From positions 6,368,630 through 6,432,629 of the forward strand of contig CM026430.1 of NCBI GenBank assembly GCA_014871385.1: a stretch of 64,000 nt of DNA, given 5' to 3'. Position 1 is the stretch's first letter. Each line of letters starts with the position of its first letter. This DNA is from Ceratodon purpureus. Taxonomy: Eukaryota; Streptophyta; Bryopsida; Pseudoditrichales; Ditrichaceae. The notes beneath the pieces are model-generated. The model worked only from the letters and a program-made list of their open reading frames with translations, did not search any database and was not told where the DNA came from. The position numbers and the translations under genes are program-made. This document shows, piece after piece, positions 36,522-49,634 of the stretch.

Positions 36522-37129
36522 TATCCTTCTTCGTGCTAAAAGCTGGTGTGCATCATTACTATTATACGTCTTGCCTACGTCTTACCACATACTCACAATC
36601 TTTCAGTGAGCAGTGAAAACAAGGTAGCAACTAATAATGCCTAGAGACCAATGTGAATCAAGAGTCTGCTGGTAGAACGTACGGCTACTAAACAACTTGT
36701 CACTAGGTCCTACACTAGTACTGAATAATAAGAGACTAGTTCTCGAAATTTGCACATCTCAAGAAGATCGGCAACAGATCTTCAAGCAGGTAAAAACTTG
36801 TAAAAACACCGGCTTCCAAGGGATTCAGGGACATTGTGGTGTTACCAATTCCCTGTGGCTGACGAAGATCTGCTGGTTAATAAGAACCTTTCTAAACTCA
36901 GCCAACATGCTGAGGAAAAAAGAAAGAAAAACAGAAGCTGGGAGAAGAGGGACCCAAGGAGGGGGAAAAGGCCTGGCCTAATAAGAGACCCAGGCATACC
37001 GTATGTGAGGAACAAAAAAACAGCAGTAGGCTGTTTGGGATTCTCTAAGGTTTATGAGGAGCTCAAGCGTTAAAGAAGACCTGGCGTTACCGTTCATACA
37101 TTACATCGTGACGTGGATATGTGTTCTGC

Positions 37130-38133
37130 TCAATCCTTTTGGGCGAGTTCCTCGAGTTCCTTGATATGAGCTTTGACCTTCTTCTTGACTATAGCGGTCC
37201 ATGACTCGACACAAACCTGCTCAGGGCTGAACATGAAAGGCCACACGACTCTGGTCTTGTTCTCTCCTTCTGCTACGGCCTGCATATTTAATCAGTCGAC
37301 ACGTAACGATGAGTATCATCCTCAACAAAATCAATTCAATTCTCACAGCTCCACCACAGATTCACACTTTTGTGAACAATGGATACACTAGGAGCAAAGA
37401 CCAGTGAGTGGGCTCCTGGTAAAGTTAGCACTCAAGAGTACTAGGCATATCTACCTGATGCAAAAGGCGTAAAGGCAACGCTTGTTTATATTGCCGATTC
37501 ATTCCTACAAATCCACGAAAAATTAAAGCCTACCAGAAAGTGCCTAAGAATATTCCTTGATATTTACGATATATCAGAAAAAGTGCTAGACTCTAGAACA
37601 TCATTTGCATGGACAGCGGTGTGCACATTTTGAAACGAGACAATTGAGCACTTGATGGCCTACACGTACGCAATCAACTCATCAGGAGCGTGGATTTGTG
37701 CACTCGGATTTTCCTTCCCACGAACTGCAACTATGAATTCATAGCTAAACAATTTCTGAAAGCTCAAGACGAAGATCAACGTCACTTCAAAATCTCAATG
37801 TGGAAGTCTTACAGTAGCACTCACTTGGAAAGAAGCTCTGTAGCCAACGTCAATGCCAGTGTTGCCTCCCACAAGGTCGTAAGAGATGATCCGGCAGGAG
37901 TGGTCGATCCGAGTAAGTTTCTCGGCCACCCAAAAGTTGGAATTGTAGGCTTTCACCTTGCGTACGCAACCAGGGACGCCATTCTCCCCCTCGGAGCATT
38001 CCACAGAACAGCAGCGAGGGAATTTCAACCAGTCGGATGCGATTTCCCACACCTTCTCCACTGGAGCCGCTATGACAACGTCGATAGCGCCATGCCAATG
38101 GTCGTCGGCAGCACTAATGTTCGTGCTTGCCAT
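37130..38133 (-). CDS. SRPBCC / lachrymatory-factor-synthase-like protein, two exons
   Basis: Exon 1 runs 38133-37825 (103 codons), donor GTGAGT; exon 2 runs 37279-37130 (49 codons plus stop), acceptor ATGCAG. The 152-residue protein is the usual size for a single START/Bet v 1-type domain. It shows an N-terminal strand with a Trp (HWHGAIDVVIAAPVEKVWEI), a DWLKFP helix, the family signature GENGVPGCVRKV, a central ISYDL strand and a long C-terminal helix (VCVESWTAIVKKKVKAHIKE). Such proteins bind hydrophobic ligands in a cavity; the ligand is unknown. The start at 38133 has a good plant context (TCCATGGCA). An upstream in-frame ATG at 38253 would add 40 residues. Confidence 0.8.
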
Positions 38134-41100
38134 GGACCCCAGCCGACGGACCAGTGAGGAGAGCATGGAGTCGTGCGGCGATGCAGGTATGATAGTCGGG
38201 ATGCCCGTCGGGATGATTGAGAATGCTTCGTAGCTCAACATCAGGGAATACAAGTCTCGCAGACTAGAATAGCTATATTCTGAGGGATTCTCTGGAAAAA
38301 TATAAAGCGGATAACCTAAGCTAATACTGTGAACACTCTCGACAGGTCAAAATTTCTAAGTTTGAGAAAATGTTACTCGGCTCAAGCAAGAAAGGCAATG
38401 AGAATGATGTCAGCTAGAGACTAAAATACTTTCTTCGAGTGAACTCGCAGCACCCACAAAACTTCTTCAAGGAACACATCAACTTCAAGACCCGAGGATA
38501 AATAACGGTAACGGCGATTCACTTCTTGAGCCGGTCTACAGATAGACTTTCTACTGAAAAGAAGCGGCGTACGTGATTAGAATCTCAGTAGTCCATGTTG
38601 AGATTTAATCATTTGGGAAATGGAATCCTCGTCATGATCAGAGGGGGACACAGAGTAGTATTCGATGCTAATTTATACAACGTTGTCATCTATATACAAC
38701 TTTGTGAACTAGGAGAGTGGACTAGTACATTCCAACTCCCAAAAAAACTTCCGAGAGATGTCAAGAGGCTAAAATATACTAAGACTTGCGAACCCGACAG
38801 CGAAGTAGATGGAATTTCCGAAACGTCAAGGCACCCATTGCCTCCGGAATTCGAGGTTGGAGGGCCGGATTACACCTTGACTCCTGCACATCGAGTGGAA
38901 ACGGTTCATCGCCTTAGCCCATATTACAGGAAACTACTAATTTAAAACAGGAGTGACAAAACTCATTATTCACTTCACAATGACATACACTTAACTGCCA
39001 CGATCCAGCGTGTGCACATGTGACTCAGAGCAAACAACGACTCGAACAGTGGTGGAACTTTGTCAACATGAGCTGTGATTTGCAAGACTTTCAAACTTCC
39101 AGAAGACGGCACGAAAATAATAGCTCAAGCAACTGGGTGAAATGCTCCAACCAACCAACCTTACCTCGCTAAATTTGTGACACTATCCATAGGTCGAAAA
39201 CTACGTCTCTGGTGGCGAATAGTGCACTAAAGGACCCGGGCAGTCACGGCTCGACCTTGCAGTGTGACAGTCGAGCGATGTACGGGAGTGCTCATCTGCG
39301 CACACCCCGCAATGACGAACACCTGCAAGGGGCAGATATATATACGTGTGTCGGATTCACAGACACTGAAACGAAGAGAAAGAGCTGCTTCGAGGCCTGT
39401 TTAAAGGAGTTCATTCGGAGCCAAGGTCCAGACACCGTTCGCTAGTCTGGTCGCGACGGAAGGCGAATCTCTCGTCCCTGTTCGTCGCAACAGACCCCAC
39501 TTGGCCGCATTCCATGTCTTCGGAGGCGACCCCACCTCCATCTCCGTTGCGGGTCCATCATCGCTTCGCAACAGGATTTCCTACAGTGACCAGTGATGCA
39601 ATTACTGATCTAGAATAAGTTACTGATCAATCTAGATTTAGGCTGTTTCATAAGTTACTGATCTAGATCTAGGCTGCTTCAGTGGGTGAAGTTTTTGTTC
39701 GCATGCTCCAAGATCTTCCCTACGAACTCTACCATGCTGATTATAACTTGATTCCTAAATCCTGTACTTTCCACTGATTTAGGCATGAAGAAGATTGTAT
39801 GCTAGACAAATCATTGAGTATTAATGAATTTAATACAAGGACTGGAACTGCTCCGGAATGGAACGGAATGGCAGGATTCGGATGCATTGTAACCAGTTGA
39901 ATCTTGTGCACAACATAAGTTACCCAACTGGCAAGATAACTGTGGATGGTCCCGATGTGCTACTGTTTCAGACGCCATAAAATTTAATTCGCAGGCGAAG
40001 AGCCAATCAGCCACGTTACCACCAGCACTATGGGACAACGTTGTTTTTTTTTTAACAAGAGTTTGCCGAAGTGAGTTGGTAACTTTATAACTGTCGTTTA
40101 CTTTGGCATGGGACTGGGAGGCCCACCAATCAACCACCGCGAAGCTCCAAGTGTAGACTTGGTAACTACTTTCGGTCTGGGATTTCATTTTTTAATGTGT
40201 TTTTGAACGCCTTTTGGTCCAAGTTTTACACGTGTACAAGTAGGTCTGTTTACAACAGTGACTTTCCTTTGCAGTAGATAAAATGAAACTGAATATACCT
40301 TGGTTTATTGCCGGGGCGGCGAGTCTGTAAAGTACTGTCTTTGTGTCAAAACAAAAAAAATCAAAGAAAATGATTCGAGTACAAAGTTACATCTATTTCG
40401 TCATTTAAACTTCTTATCGTCGGTCCAGCAGGAAGGTAGTGGGACCAGTTCCCAACTAAATTTCAGGTTTGCATACTTAGACTTGTGAAAGAAAAAATTT
40501 ATAACTTTTGGACTTCCTACACAGCTATTGCAAAGGCATCCCCCAAAACAAACATTTTTTGAGCAATTCTACAATTTTTAATGAATTTTTAAGTCTGAAA
40601 ACTTAGAATGGCCATTAACTACTTTTAGTGTCTTAGTTTTCATGAGAGGATGGATTCTAAAAATATAGCGCTTTTGCATTAATCAGAACATGTCAATTTT
40701 CCCAAGCATGGATGTAATTAGAACATTCATGGATGCTAGTTTCTAATCTATTACATCCTCTAAACAATAAAGGTTAATAATTGGACCTGCTCGCAAATTT
40801 GTCCCCCTACCTTAGTTTTTTTTAGAGAAACTTAGGAAAGTTTGAACATTCAAGGAAACACTTGTTGAGAAAATTAGGGCTAGTTTACACTAAAAAGACC
40901 TCAATGTGTTGGATCCCAAAGCAATGGAGATCTTTCATTTCATTAGTAGATCGCTTTTGCACTTGACTTTTGAATTCCGAGAAAAGTTGGGTTGGAGCCC
41001 ATGATTTTTCCATAGAAGATAACTCAGGTTAGAATCCTACACAGTAAAAGTAAATTATGTTTTCCTTGGGCTCGAACCCATTTGAAGTATAGAACTTGAT

Positions 41101-43161
41101 ATTTTTTAATCTTAACAGAGAATCCTAAATCCTTTTAGAAAATAAATATAGACAATCAGTAATTCTATGATTTTAGTTATTTTATTATTATCTCTACTTT
41201 ACTACGGATTGTGAGCATTTTTTGGATTTATACCATAATTTTGGCCTCCAATTCATTATAAACTTTTAGTTTTAAGGATGGTGTCTTCCTTGGAATGCTT
41301 TAATTCCAAAACAAGATATCACTTATGTCAATGATTTGGAGTCCAAGTTTTTGAATATACGTCAATTCTTATATAAAAGAGGGGGGCATTAACTCCTAAA
41401 TTCCTGTAATTTGTAATAAAATTAAAACTTTTGTAATAAAAAATTGTAATTTTTCACATAAACCTAAACTGCCTTGGCATATGTAGAACAAATTTTCTTT
41501 CTTTGATGGCATGTAAGATGGCTATTTAAAAGCTTTTTAAGAGATTTTGTATACCTCTTAGAAGCTTTTAAAAGATTCATGGTAAAAGCTTCTTCTAATA
41601 CAAAGAAGAAAAAAACTTCATTCTGCAAAGAAGAGGATTAACATGAATGAAGTGTATGTCCTTTTCACCCCTAGACCTATATACATAAGACAAAGGCATC
41701 TTCAAAGAAGTATGCATTTGACTTCTTAAAGTATATGCAAATGGAAAATTTTGTCTATATAAATACTTCTAAATTAAAGATTTAAAAAATAATTAACATC
41801 TTTAGTCTAATTCAACATTTACAATTCCAAACATGAAGAAAATCACAAGATCTAGAATATTATGGCATCTTGTCTGTTGAATACATAATAACCTACAATT
41901 TGAATTAAAATTGCACCAAATCCTAGGTTTAAAGTTTAACAATGGGCCTAGCCGCCTCAATGTTGCAAAAATGTTAAAATTATTTAAAATTTATTTTTGA
42001 ATAGAAATAAATTGAGTGTACCCACTGTAAAAGTGTTATTTTTCTCACACCTCCTTTTCATATTTCTTTGACTTGAAACTACCTAAAATTCTAAAAACAA
42101 ATTTGGTATTGCTCTTTAAACTCCTTAAATTGCTTCTGTGCCTAGATCCTTCCAACTTAGATCTACATCACAACCTAAAGTCATTCACCTCCCTTAGCCA
42201 TAAGAAATACACAAATATACATAGAAAAGAACTCATCTAAACATGAGATAATAGTTCCGTGTCAATTTGTGTTATTTACAATACACTTATATCCACAACT
42301 TGGTGCGTACCAAACTTTTGCAACATCATATAAAAATCCATCTTTCCAAATTTTGAACTTCCAGCTCCAGCGTTTAGCTATAGAAATTAACGCAATTTAT
42401 TAATTATAACTAATTGTCTTAGCAATTGACGGGAGAAATGATTGACCATTAATTTACATATGCATATAACTTCTCACATAAAAATTGCAATTCTTCCAAT
42501 AACCAATAATGTACTTTAGTTTATTTATGCATGTAGTTTTCCATTTAATATAAATGATGTCTTGAAACCATGTACTTAATATTATCATTGTTATTAATAG
42601 AATTCTTTCTTGATTTTTCTACCTTCACCTCACGCTCTTGGTTTTATAAGTATATTAATGGAATTTATTTAGGTTATTGAGCGAGAGAAAATATTCTTTG
42701 CGACTTGTGTTTTGAAAGTTTTTTTAGTTGTTTGTGAAGTTGTGTATTAATCCCTCACCACCCAAGCCCTATTTCTATTTTTTTCACGGTAGTGTAGTTA
42801 ACTGCAAACATACACTCACCACATAAAAGTAGCAATGCATTTGTAGTCTTCATAGTTGAGATGATTAGCAAACGACATTGCGCCATTAGTGCAACAAAAA
42901 AAATTGGCATCCATTGGGTCAATCAGTTTATTATAATGTTTGATTGCAGGTCTTACATTGCGGCATTTGCAAATTATAGGGCGACGCCGGCATATGAAGA
43001 ATTTCTTGAAGCGAGTACAAGTGGAATCATAGATTGAAATTTGGAGAGCAGCAAGGACTGGGGTTTGTGCAAGTAAGTGAAAACATTCGTGATTTTATTG
43101 GAAAGTATGTGCTTCATCTCTGATTTGCAAGTCCACAAGGTTTGCACAATTTCTATCAACG
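38134..43161. other. No gene recognised
   Basis: 38134-40500 has balanced composition; frames at 38595-38945 and 39212-39445 show no motif. Short direct repeats of GTTACTGATC(T)AGA lie at 39600-39680. From 40500 the DNA is AT-rich and featureless apart from simple A/T runs near 43345-43400. Confidence 0.4.
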
Positions 43162-43261
43162 TGACTGGGTGTAATTGGCAAGTATATATTCAAGACGACT
43201 GCCACACCCAGTCAATTATGTGAAGGTATCCGGACTTACAACTAACAACCACCTTCACATA
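43162..43261. repeat. Two adjacent inverted repeats
   Basis: TGACTGGGTG (43162-43171) pairs with CACCCAGTCA (43205-43214). TATGTGAAGG (43217-43226) pairs with CCTTCACATA (43252-43261). Both 10-bp stems are perfect. Non-coding surroundings; possibly a MITE remnant. Confidence 0.7.
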
Positions 43262-44835
43262 GTCGTGGCAACAGTCTCGATCACATTGTGCCCTCGTTTT
43301 AGTTTATGAAAATTGGGCCATTATCACTACAACGACAATACACTAGAAAATATTAAAAAAAAAATATAAAAAAATAAAAATAAAAAAAATAAAAATAAAC
43401 CGTAGCTAAATATACTATACTAAATAGATAGATTGGTATTAGATACACTAATTACTAAAAACGTATTGTAAGTTCTTAATTTTGACCAATTGTTTTACCT
43501 TCTATATTGGTTAAGATGGGGATCTTTCAATAGTATCGAAATCAATGTTTTTATTGATTTTTTTTTTTGTTTAGAGCAAAAGTCTATAAAATTTTCAAAT
43601 CTTATAGTTATCCAATACTAATCTACTTATTTAGTGTGGCAAAGCGGTATTAGTTACCATGTTCAAACGTAGTTTATTCTACAAAAAAAGATAAAAGTGT
43701 TATGAGGGAGGTTTGAGGTAAAACTATAGAATTTAGCCTACCAAGGACAAACATTTTGAAATTTTGGATGTATCTATGGAGAAGAGCACCACTTAAGAAC
43801 CTATGTCATTTCAAATTCATAAATTCATAATTAATTTTAGAAACATTCAAATTTTATTATTCAAATTATGTTGGTCTTTGCTTTGATTTGTATTCCAATG
43901 AAAATTCATGCTAATTTTCTTGTGTGTCCTCATAAATTCACAGCCCAAACGCGGGGGTCAACCCTTAAGGGTATTTAGCTTTTTTTTTATCTTAGAATCA
44001 TCATTGCTTTTGATGTATTATAGCTTTAAATGTAAATGAAGTAAAGAAATTTCAACCATACACTCTTATAACATACATGTTATAGATCATGTGAATCAAT
44101 TTTGAGGTCATTTGGCCATATAGATTGCAAGATTGTACTGTTCTAGTGCTAAAATATGTATAATATAAGTTTCCTAGCAATATAGTCAAAGGTGAAATTT
44201 GTTCTCAAAATTAATTTCATAAACACATTGGTACCAAAAAAGCCTCATGAAAAAAAATTAATATGCCCTACAATGGCCTTGAAAAGCAAAACATACCTTA
44301 AAAGTGATTCATTTAACCCAAAAAGCAAAAATTGTTCAAACTAGACCCGTGCAATAAAATGACTATCAAACTCTCACAACAACACAGATTGACCTAAAAT
44401 TTTTTCCATCATAACTAGACTTTAAAAAAAATTCAACACAACAAGTTTTATTGAAAAAAACTTGGGATGAAGATTATAAAAGCTACCGAAGTTGCTGCCA
44501 TCAAAATTTAAAGAGATTGTCCAAAGGAAAAAAATCTATTTTCAAATGATCACCAAAACTTCAATTCAACTTAGATTGATCTAAAAACTTTACTACACAT
44601 TCCATACACTATGCAAAAAGTTTGTTTAAAATTTCAACAAAATTGGACACGTTTTGCAAAAGTTATAGCTCTTCAAAGTTGATTGTTCCTAAAATATGTT
44701 CCAAATATGAACGCCAAGATGCTTAGGTGGTTATCACTCAATTGATGCTACAGCCAATGATCAACGTTCCATGTGAAATTTTTAGTTAATTTGATTTATT
44801 AAATTAACGCATAATAAAGAGATAGTGTTCATTCC
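43262..44835. other. AT-rich DNA, nothing recognised
   Basis: No frame of note and no family-level similarity seen. Confidence 0.4.
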
Positions 44836-44908
44836 TATCAAGGACACAAGTAAGACAATAAGGTTATTAAATATAATATATTGAATTGATTGATAAAAGA
44901 AAATTATA
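44836..44908 (+). pseudogene. Short Ty3/gypsy integrase fragment, + strand
   Basis: The reading KDTSKTIRLLNIIY matches the reverse complement of 49204-49276, which continues there into integrase coding. So the same integrase piece lies on opposite strands at the two sides of the retroelement remnant. Confidence 0.5.
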
Positions 44909-44953
44909 ATTTGACACGTGATAAATCAAGAATATTAGGACTTCATGAATTGA

Positions 44954-45093
44954 GTTGACAAGACTAAAGACAACACGTTCATCCTCCCTCTTTACAGCTT
45001 TCAATTCGGTTATAAGTACTTTTTATTTCCCTAGGATAACTATAGGTTGTTTTAAGTATATCTTAAGCTAATATGATTCGTGACATCACCTTC
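44954..45093 (-). repeat. LTR-like repeat, 3' of the gypsy pol remnant
   Basis: On the - strand it begins TGTCACGAATC and ends GTCTTGTCA, giving TG...CA. A purine-rich stretch (AAAGGCGAAGGTGA) directly precedes it, as a polypurine tract should. It is directly repeated at 49275-49413. It is short for an LTR (about 140 bp). Confidence 0.6.
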
Positions 45094-45139
45094 GCCTTTA
45101 GCAACGAGTTCCACGAGGAGTATTTTTTGGCTTGAGAGC

Positions 45140-47700
45140 CTACTTTTGGTGAAATATTGCGATTTTGTTAGGTGCATTAACAAGATTTGCTGTCGGTTTC
45201 CATGTTTGTTTAGAGATATCATATTCTTTCCAATGTACTAAATACTCCAATTGCCCCCTTTTGCGTCGGGAGTCTAACACTTCTTTCACTTCATATTCCA
45301 ACTTATTGTTATTTTCAATGGGTGGAGGTGGCAGCAAAGTTCTTCTTAGAATTGTAGAAGAATAATAACGTTCCAATAAAGAGACATAAAACACAAAATG
45401 AAGTTTTATAGACGCTTGAAGAGCAAGACGGAAAGCTACATATTTATTTGAAAGATTGTTTGAAAAGGTCCTAATTTTATGTACTCAAGTTTTATTGACG
45501 GTCGCGTAATTTGAATATTTTGGCGCAACAACCAAATTAAATCTCCTATCTTAGAAATTTGGTTGTAGCTTTCGTTAGATATCTACATATTCTTTGTGCC
45601 GCTTTTGTGCTTGACAAAGTTGAATTACAAGCTCTTTCATGAATTAATGACATACGTTGAACAAGATTTTCAGCAACCGGATTTCAAGTACCTTAACTTG
45701 AAAAGGATGTGCACAAGGATGACGTCGATAATTTGAAAAGAAAGGACTTTGTTTGGTGGAAGAGTGTAAAGTATTACTATATGCAAATTCGGCCAAAGGC
45801 AAAAGATCAATTCAATTGTCTTGTTGATAATTGATTGTACAACAAAGATACTGCTCCAAAATTTGATTATTTCTTTCTGTTTTACCATCCAATTCTGGGT
45901 GATAATCTAAAGAGAGGTTAATCTTTACACCCAAAATTTTAAATAATTCTTTTCAGAACTTGGAAATAAATTGGAGGCCCCAATCAGAGACTATACCTAC
46001 AGGTTGACCATGACATCGGTAAATTTGGTCAATGAACAATTTAGTTGTTCTTTCTTCAATGATTGTTTTTTTACAAGGAACAAAATGCAACATTTTGGTT
46101 AATCAATCTACGACCACCAAAATAGAATCAAAGGTTTTGAAATTGGAGGATCAATGATAAAATCAAAAGATCATGATAGCCAAGGGCCATTTGGAATTGG
46201 TAGGGATTGTAAAAGTCTATAGGGTCGATGACATGTTCCTTTGGCTCAAAAATTAGTATCATAAGATCAAATATATTTTCTTACACATTTCCATAATTGT
46301 GGCCATTAATAGTATTTAAAAACCAATTCAATGGTTTTATTAAACCCAAAGTATCCGGTAGCTAAAAGATCATGACATACTTGAAGGATTTTAAGTCTAG
46401 TTAAGCTTATTGGTATATAGAAGAAGCCTTGGAAAAATAATAAACCTTCCTTAAACTCAAAATCTTCTCCTTTGCCTTCTTTCATTTGTCTTTGAACATA
46501 TTTTACAAGTGGATCTTGTTTAAGAGTCTTTTGAATTTCGTTAATAATTTCCAAATCTTTTGGAGGACTACTTCCTAAAGAATAAGTATTGAATGCTCTA
46601 ATTTTAAAAGGATACTCTTTTGTTGGTCATAAATTGCCTCACCTTTTTTTGGTACAAGGTAAGCGCTACGTGACAAAGCATCTGTTTTTCCTTGTTGACT
46701 AACTCGCCTATATCTTATGATAAAATCAAAAGGTGACAATGACATACTCCATCTAGATTGGCATCTATTCAAAATCTTTGCACTCATAACATATTCCACG
46801 TTTTTGTGATCTATATAAACTGTAAAAGCAATAGGATGAAAGTAATTTTCATTTCCATATTGAGATAAAATAGCTCCAAAGGCATAATCTGATGCGTCAA
46901 TAAGAAAAACAGCTATGATAAATCAACATGGATTTAAATTGTGGCGAAAGTAAAAGAGCTTTCAAGTTGTTAAAAGCTTTATTGGAGTCATTTTTTCACT
47001 TAAATTAATATTTATGTGTAAGGCTTGTTAAAGGAGCAGCAATTTTGGAATAAGATTTAATAAATATTCGATAAAAATTAGGAAAGCCTAAAAAACATTG
47101 TACATCACAAACTATAGATGGAGTTATCCAATCAACTATAGTTTGTACTTTCTTTGGGTCCATAGATTCACCATTATTAGATACTATGTATCCAAGAAAC
47201 TTAACTTGTAATTGATGAAATTCACATTTTTCCAATTTGGCATAGAATCCTATATTACAAAGATTATTTAATACCCTGCAAACATGTTTCTCGTGATCTT
47301 CTTTGCTTTTTGAATAAATTAAATTACCATCAATATAAATAACAACAAAATCATCTAGAAATTTTTGGAACACATCATTCATCATATATTGAAATATTGC
47401 AGGTGATTTGGTTAACACGAAAGGCATGACAATATACTCAAAATGGCCATACCTAGTTTGAAAGGTCGTCTTCTATTCGTCACCTTCTTTAATGCAAACT
47501 AAATTATACGCTCTACGTAAATAAATTTTTGTATAGATTTTAGCTTGTTGTAATTAATCAAGAAGATTTGGTATCAAAAGTAAAGGATACCAATTTTTTA
47601 TTGTTAGCTTATTAAGGCCACAATAGTCCACACACATCCGTAATGTACCATCTATTTTCTTTACAAATGGTATAGGTGCCAATTGAAATATGACATAAAT
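45140..47700 (-). pseudogene. Ty3/gypsy chromovirus pol remnant: RT, RNase H, integrase, chromodomain
   Basis: In order on the - strand: reverse transcriptase from [20 protein letters not shown] (about 47660) to the active site VIYIDG (about 47330, where the family has YxDD) and FLGFPNFYR. RNase H-like frames occupy 46980-46575. An integrase zinc-binding segment with CHDLLATGYFGFNKTIELV is near 46390, then a broken catalytic core, and a chromodomain (EYLVHWKEYD, TWKP) ends at 45140. Many stops and frameshifts occur. The chromodomain places it among chromoviruses, which target heterochromatin. Confidence 0.85.
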
Positions 47701-48829
47701 CCCATGACTAGTGCATTAGCTTAGTGTAACTAAACAACATCAACATTTAACCACCAAAATACTTGTTGAACATACTTTTATTTATATCTCGAATGATACA
47801 TATTCATTAAGTCTCCTTGGTCCCTTGTTTTCTCTCCTAATTATGCTTTTTCCCATGTCTTTTTGTCCTTTCACCTTCCTCTTATATTCTACGAGTTCGT
47901 TCTTGGTATGGTTTACCGTAGCCAATCCTCACTGGAAGTTATTTTCCAATTTTACTAACTTCTTATTACATGTTGCATGTTCACAAAGCCAATAATTGTT
48001 ACAGGTTGTGACGTGGTCACGACTTGCATCTAGTTTGACTTTGCTTGCATTGTAGTATCAGATGTTTTATTCTAGAATTATTTTGTTCAACATTTCTTCC
48101 CTAAGGTTTTGATTGTTGTTATCCGAATTCTTTACATGGAGAGGTTTGAATAAGGCGAAGGGTGGGGAATAGGGTCTTGGAGATACGGGGCGAGGAAAAG
48201 AGCGAGAGTGTGAGCCCGCGGCCTAACATCTGATCTATCCAATTAAGATTGGCTCAGTGAGTGCTCGTAAATGATGGCGGGTGTCTCAGGATGAGGACAT
48301 CAACGACCTAGGGTTTGTCTTCTAAGAAAGGAAGGGAGAGTTGTGGGGAGGGTTTTGTTTTATATTTCTTTGTTCAGTTTGTTTAGGAGAGAGGACTTGG
48401 GGGCCATGGTGTCCAAGGAGTCAGAAGAGAAGAGTGAAGTAAGAGTTCAGGGAGAGGAAAGTCAGGCCGTACGGATTCAAATACACATTGTAGGCAGTGA
48501 GAATTTAGATAGAAGGTGGAAGATAAGCAAGGAATTAGCCGTAACATAGTTTCATTGACATAGCCTAGGAGAGCTTGGAAAATCAAAAGATGGGTTGTTC
48601 CGGCTGCAACCAAACTACTAGTCGTTGCCTTAGCTCTAAGCTCTAAAGAGAATTGAGAGAGAGTTTCCCTAGTCCTGGTTGAGTTTCCCTAGTCCATGGA
48701 ATGTGTTGCTACTTCTAGTCGTCACTGTTGTTGCCCTCCACGATTGCAATGTTGGCCGCGAATGTTTAGAGGTAACAATCGTCTTTGCGATCAGGAACTT
48801 ACAAATGTTCCGAATGAAAGTAAACCTTT
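47701..48829. other. Degenerate interval; no gene recognised
   Basis: The position would fit gag/protease of the pol remnant, but no CCHC or DSG motif was found. 48150-48720 has higher GC than its flanks, and frames there lack motifs. Confidence 0.35.
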
Positions 48830-49274
48830 AGCTTTGATTCATTTTGTGGCTTAGTATCTTTGAACCATCTGGTGTGCTCAAATATAAGAACCGTTATTAA
48901 ATTTTTGATGCACCACATATGGCCCCTTCCATTTTGGCTTGAATTTTTCACCATGTTATTTCATTTACCAACTATCAACCAACATAACCAAATCACTAGG
49001 TTCAAACTTAGTCAGCTTTTTCAGCTTATTGTGTTGCAACTAGCGTTGAACTTGTATTGATTTGTTTTTGTGGAGCGCTATAGAATGATTTTTGTTCAAT
49101 CTCTCCAATAACTACGATCGCTCAATCAAAGACTCTATATCACCCAAATCATGTTGTAGAGCTAGTCGAAGTGAAGGGATTTGAATTTTGATAGGTTCAG
49201 TTGATATAATTTCTTTCTATTAATCAATTTGATATATTATATTTAAGAACCTTGTTGCTTCAATCGTGTCCTTA
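48830..49274 (-). pseudogene. Second Ty3/gypsy fragment: integrase C-terminus
   Basis: On the - strand the reading runs TVKDTIEATRFLNIIY, then STEPIKIQIPSLRLALQHDL, KLTKFEPSDLVML, and GEKFKPKWKGPYVV, the usual 'F.pGDlVl' and 'GKfk.rWkGPy.V' region of gypsy integrases. Several stops interrupt it. It lies against an LTR-like repeat where a primer-binding site would be expected, so it is a truncated piece of a different element. Confidence 0.65.
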
Positions 49275-49413
49275 ACAGTTTGATAAGACTAAAGACAAAA
49301 TGTTTGTCCTTTTTTTTTCTATAGCTTCCAATTTGGTTATAACTACTTCCTATTTTCCAAGGATAACTATAGTTAATTTTAAGTATATTTTAAACTATTG
49401 TGATCTATGACAA
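49275..49413 (-). repeat. LTR-like repeat, right copy
   Basis: Directly repeated with 44954-45093. On the - strand it begins TGTCATAGATCAC and ends GTCTTATCA. No primer-binding site follows its inner edge, so it is not the intact 5' LTR of the pol remnant. Confidence 0.55.
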
Positions 49414-49634
49414 TTTCTTTTTGTAAGAAACTACAACCTAGTTATAATGACATGGCATTCATGACAATGACATGATATGTAATGTGTTCATAACAATAAC
49501 ACATTAGTATAAAGAACAAAATACACATCCTTAGCTACAAATGGAATAGGAGGCTAAAATAACAATGATATTATTGTTAATAATTATTTTATAGAATTCT
49601 CCATCATATTCACAAGTTATAGACAACCAATAAT

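Noticed and set aside
37690-38233. ORFs on the + strand and an alternative - frame at the SRPBCC locus
   Set aside because: Shadows of the SRPBCC exon, whose motif content and splice-frame agreement decide the strand.
44954-49413. A complete LTR retrotransposon bounded by the two 140-bp repeats
   Set aside because: No primer-binding site inside the right repeat, no matching target duplication, no gag, and a foreign integrase fragment at the boundary.
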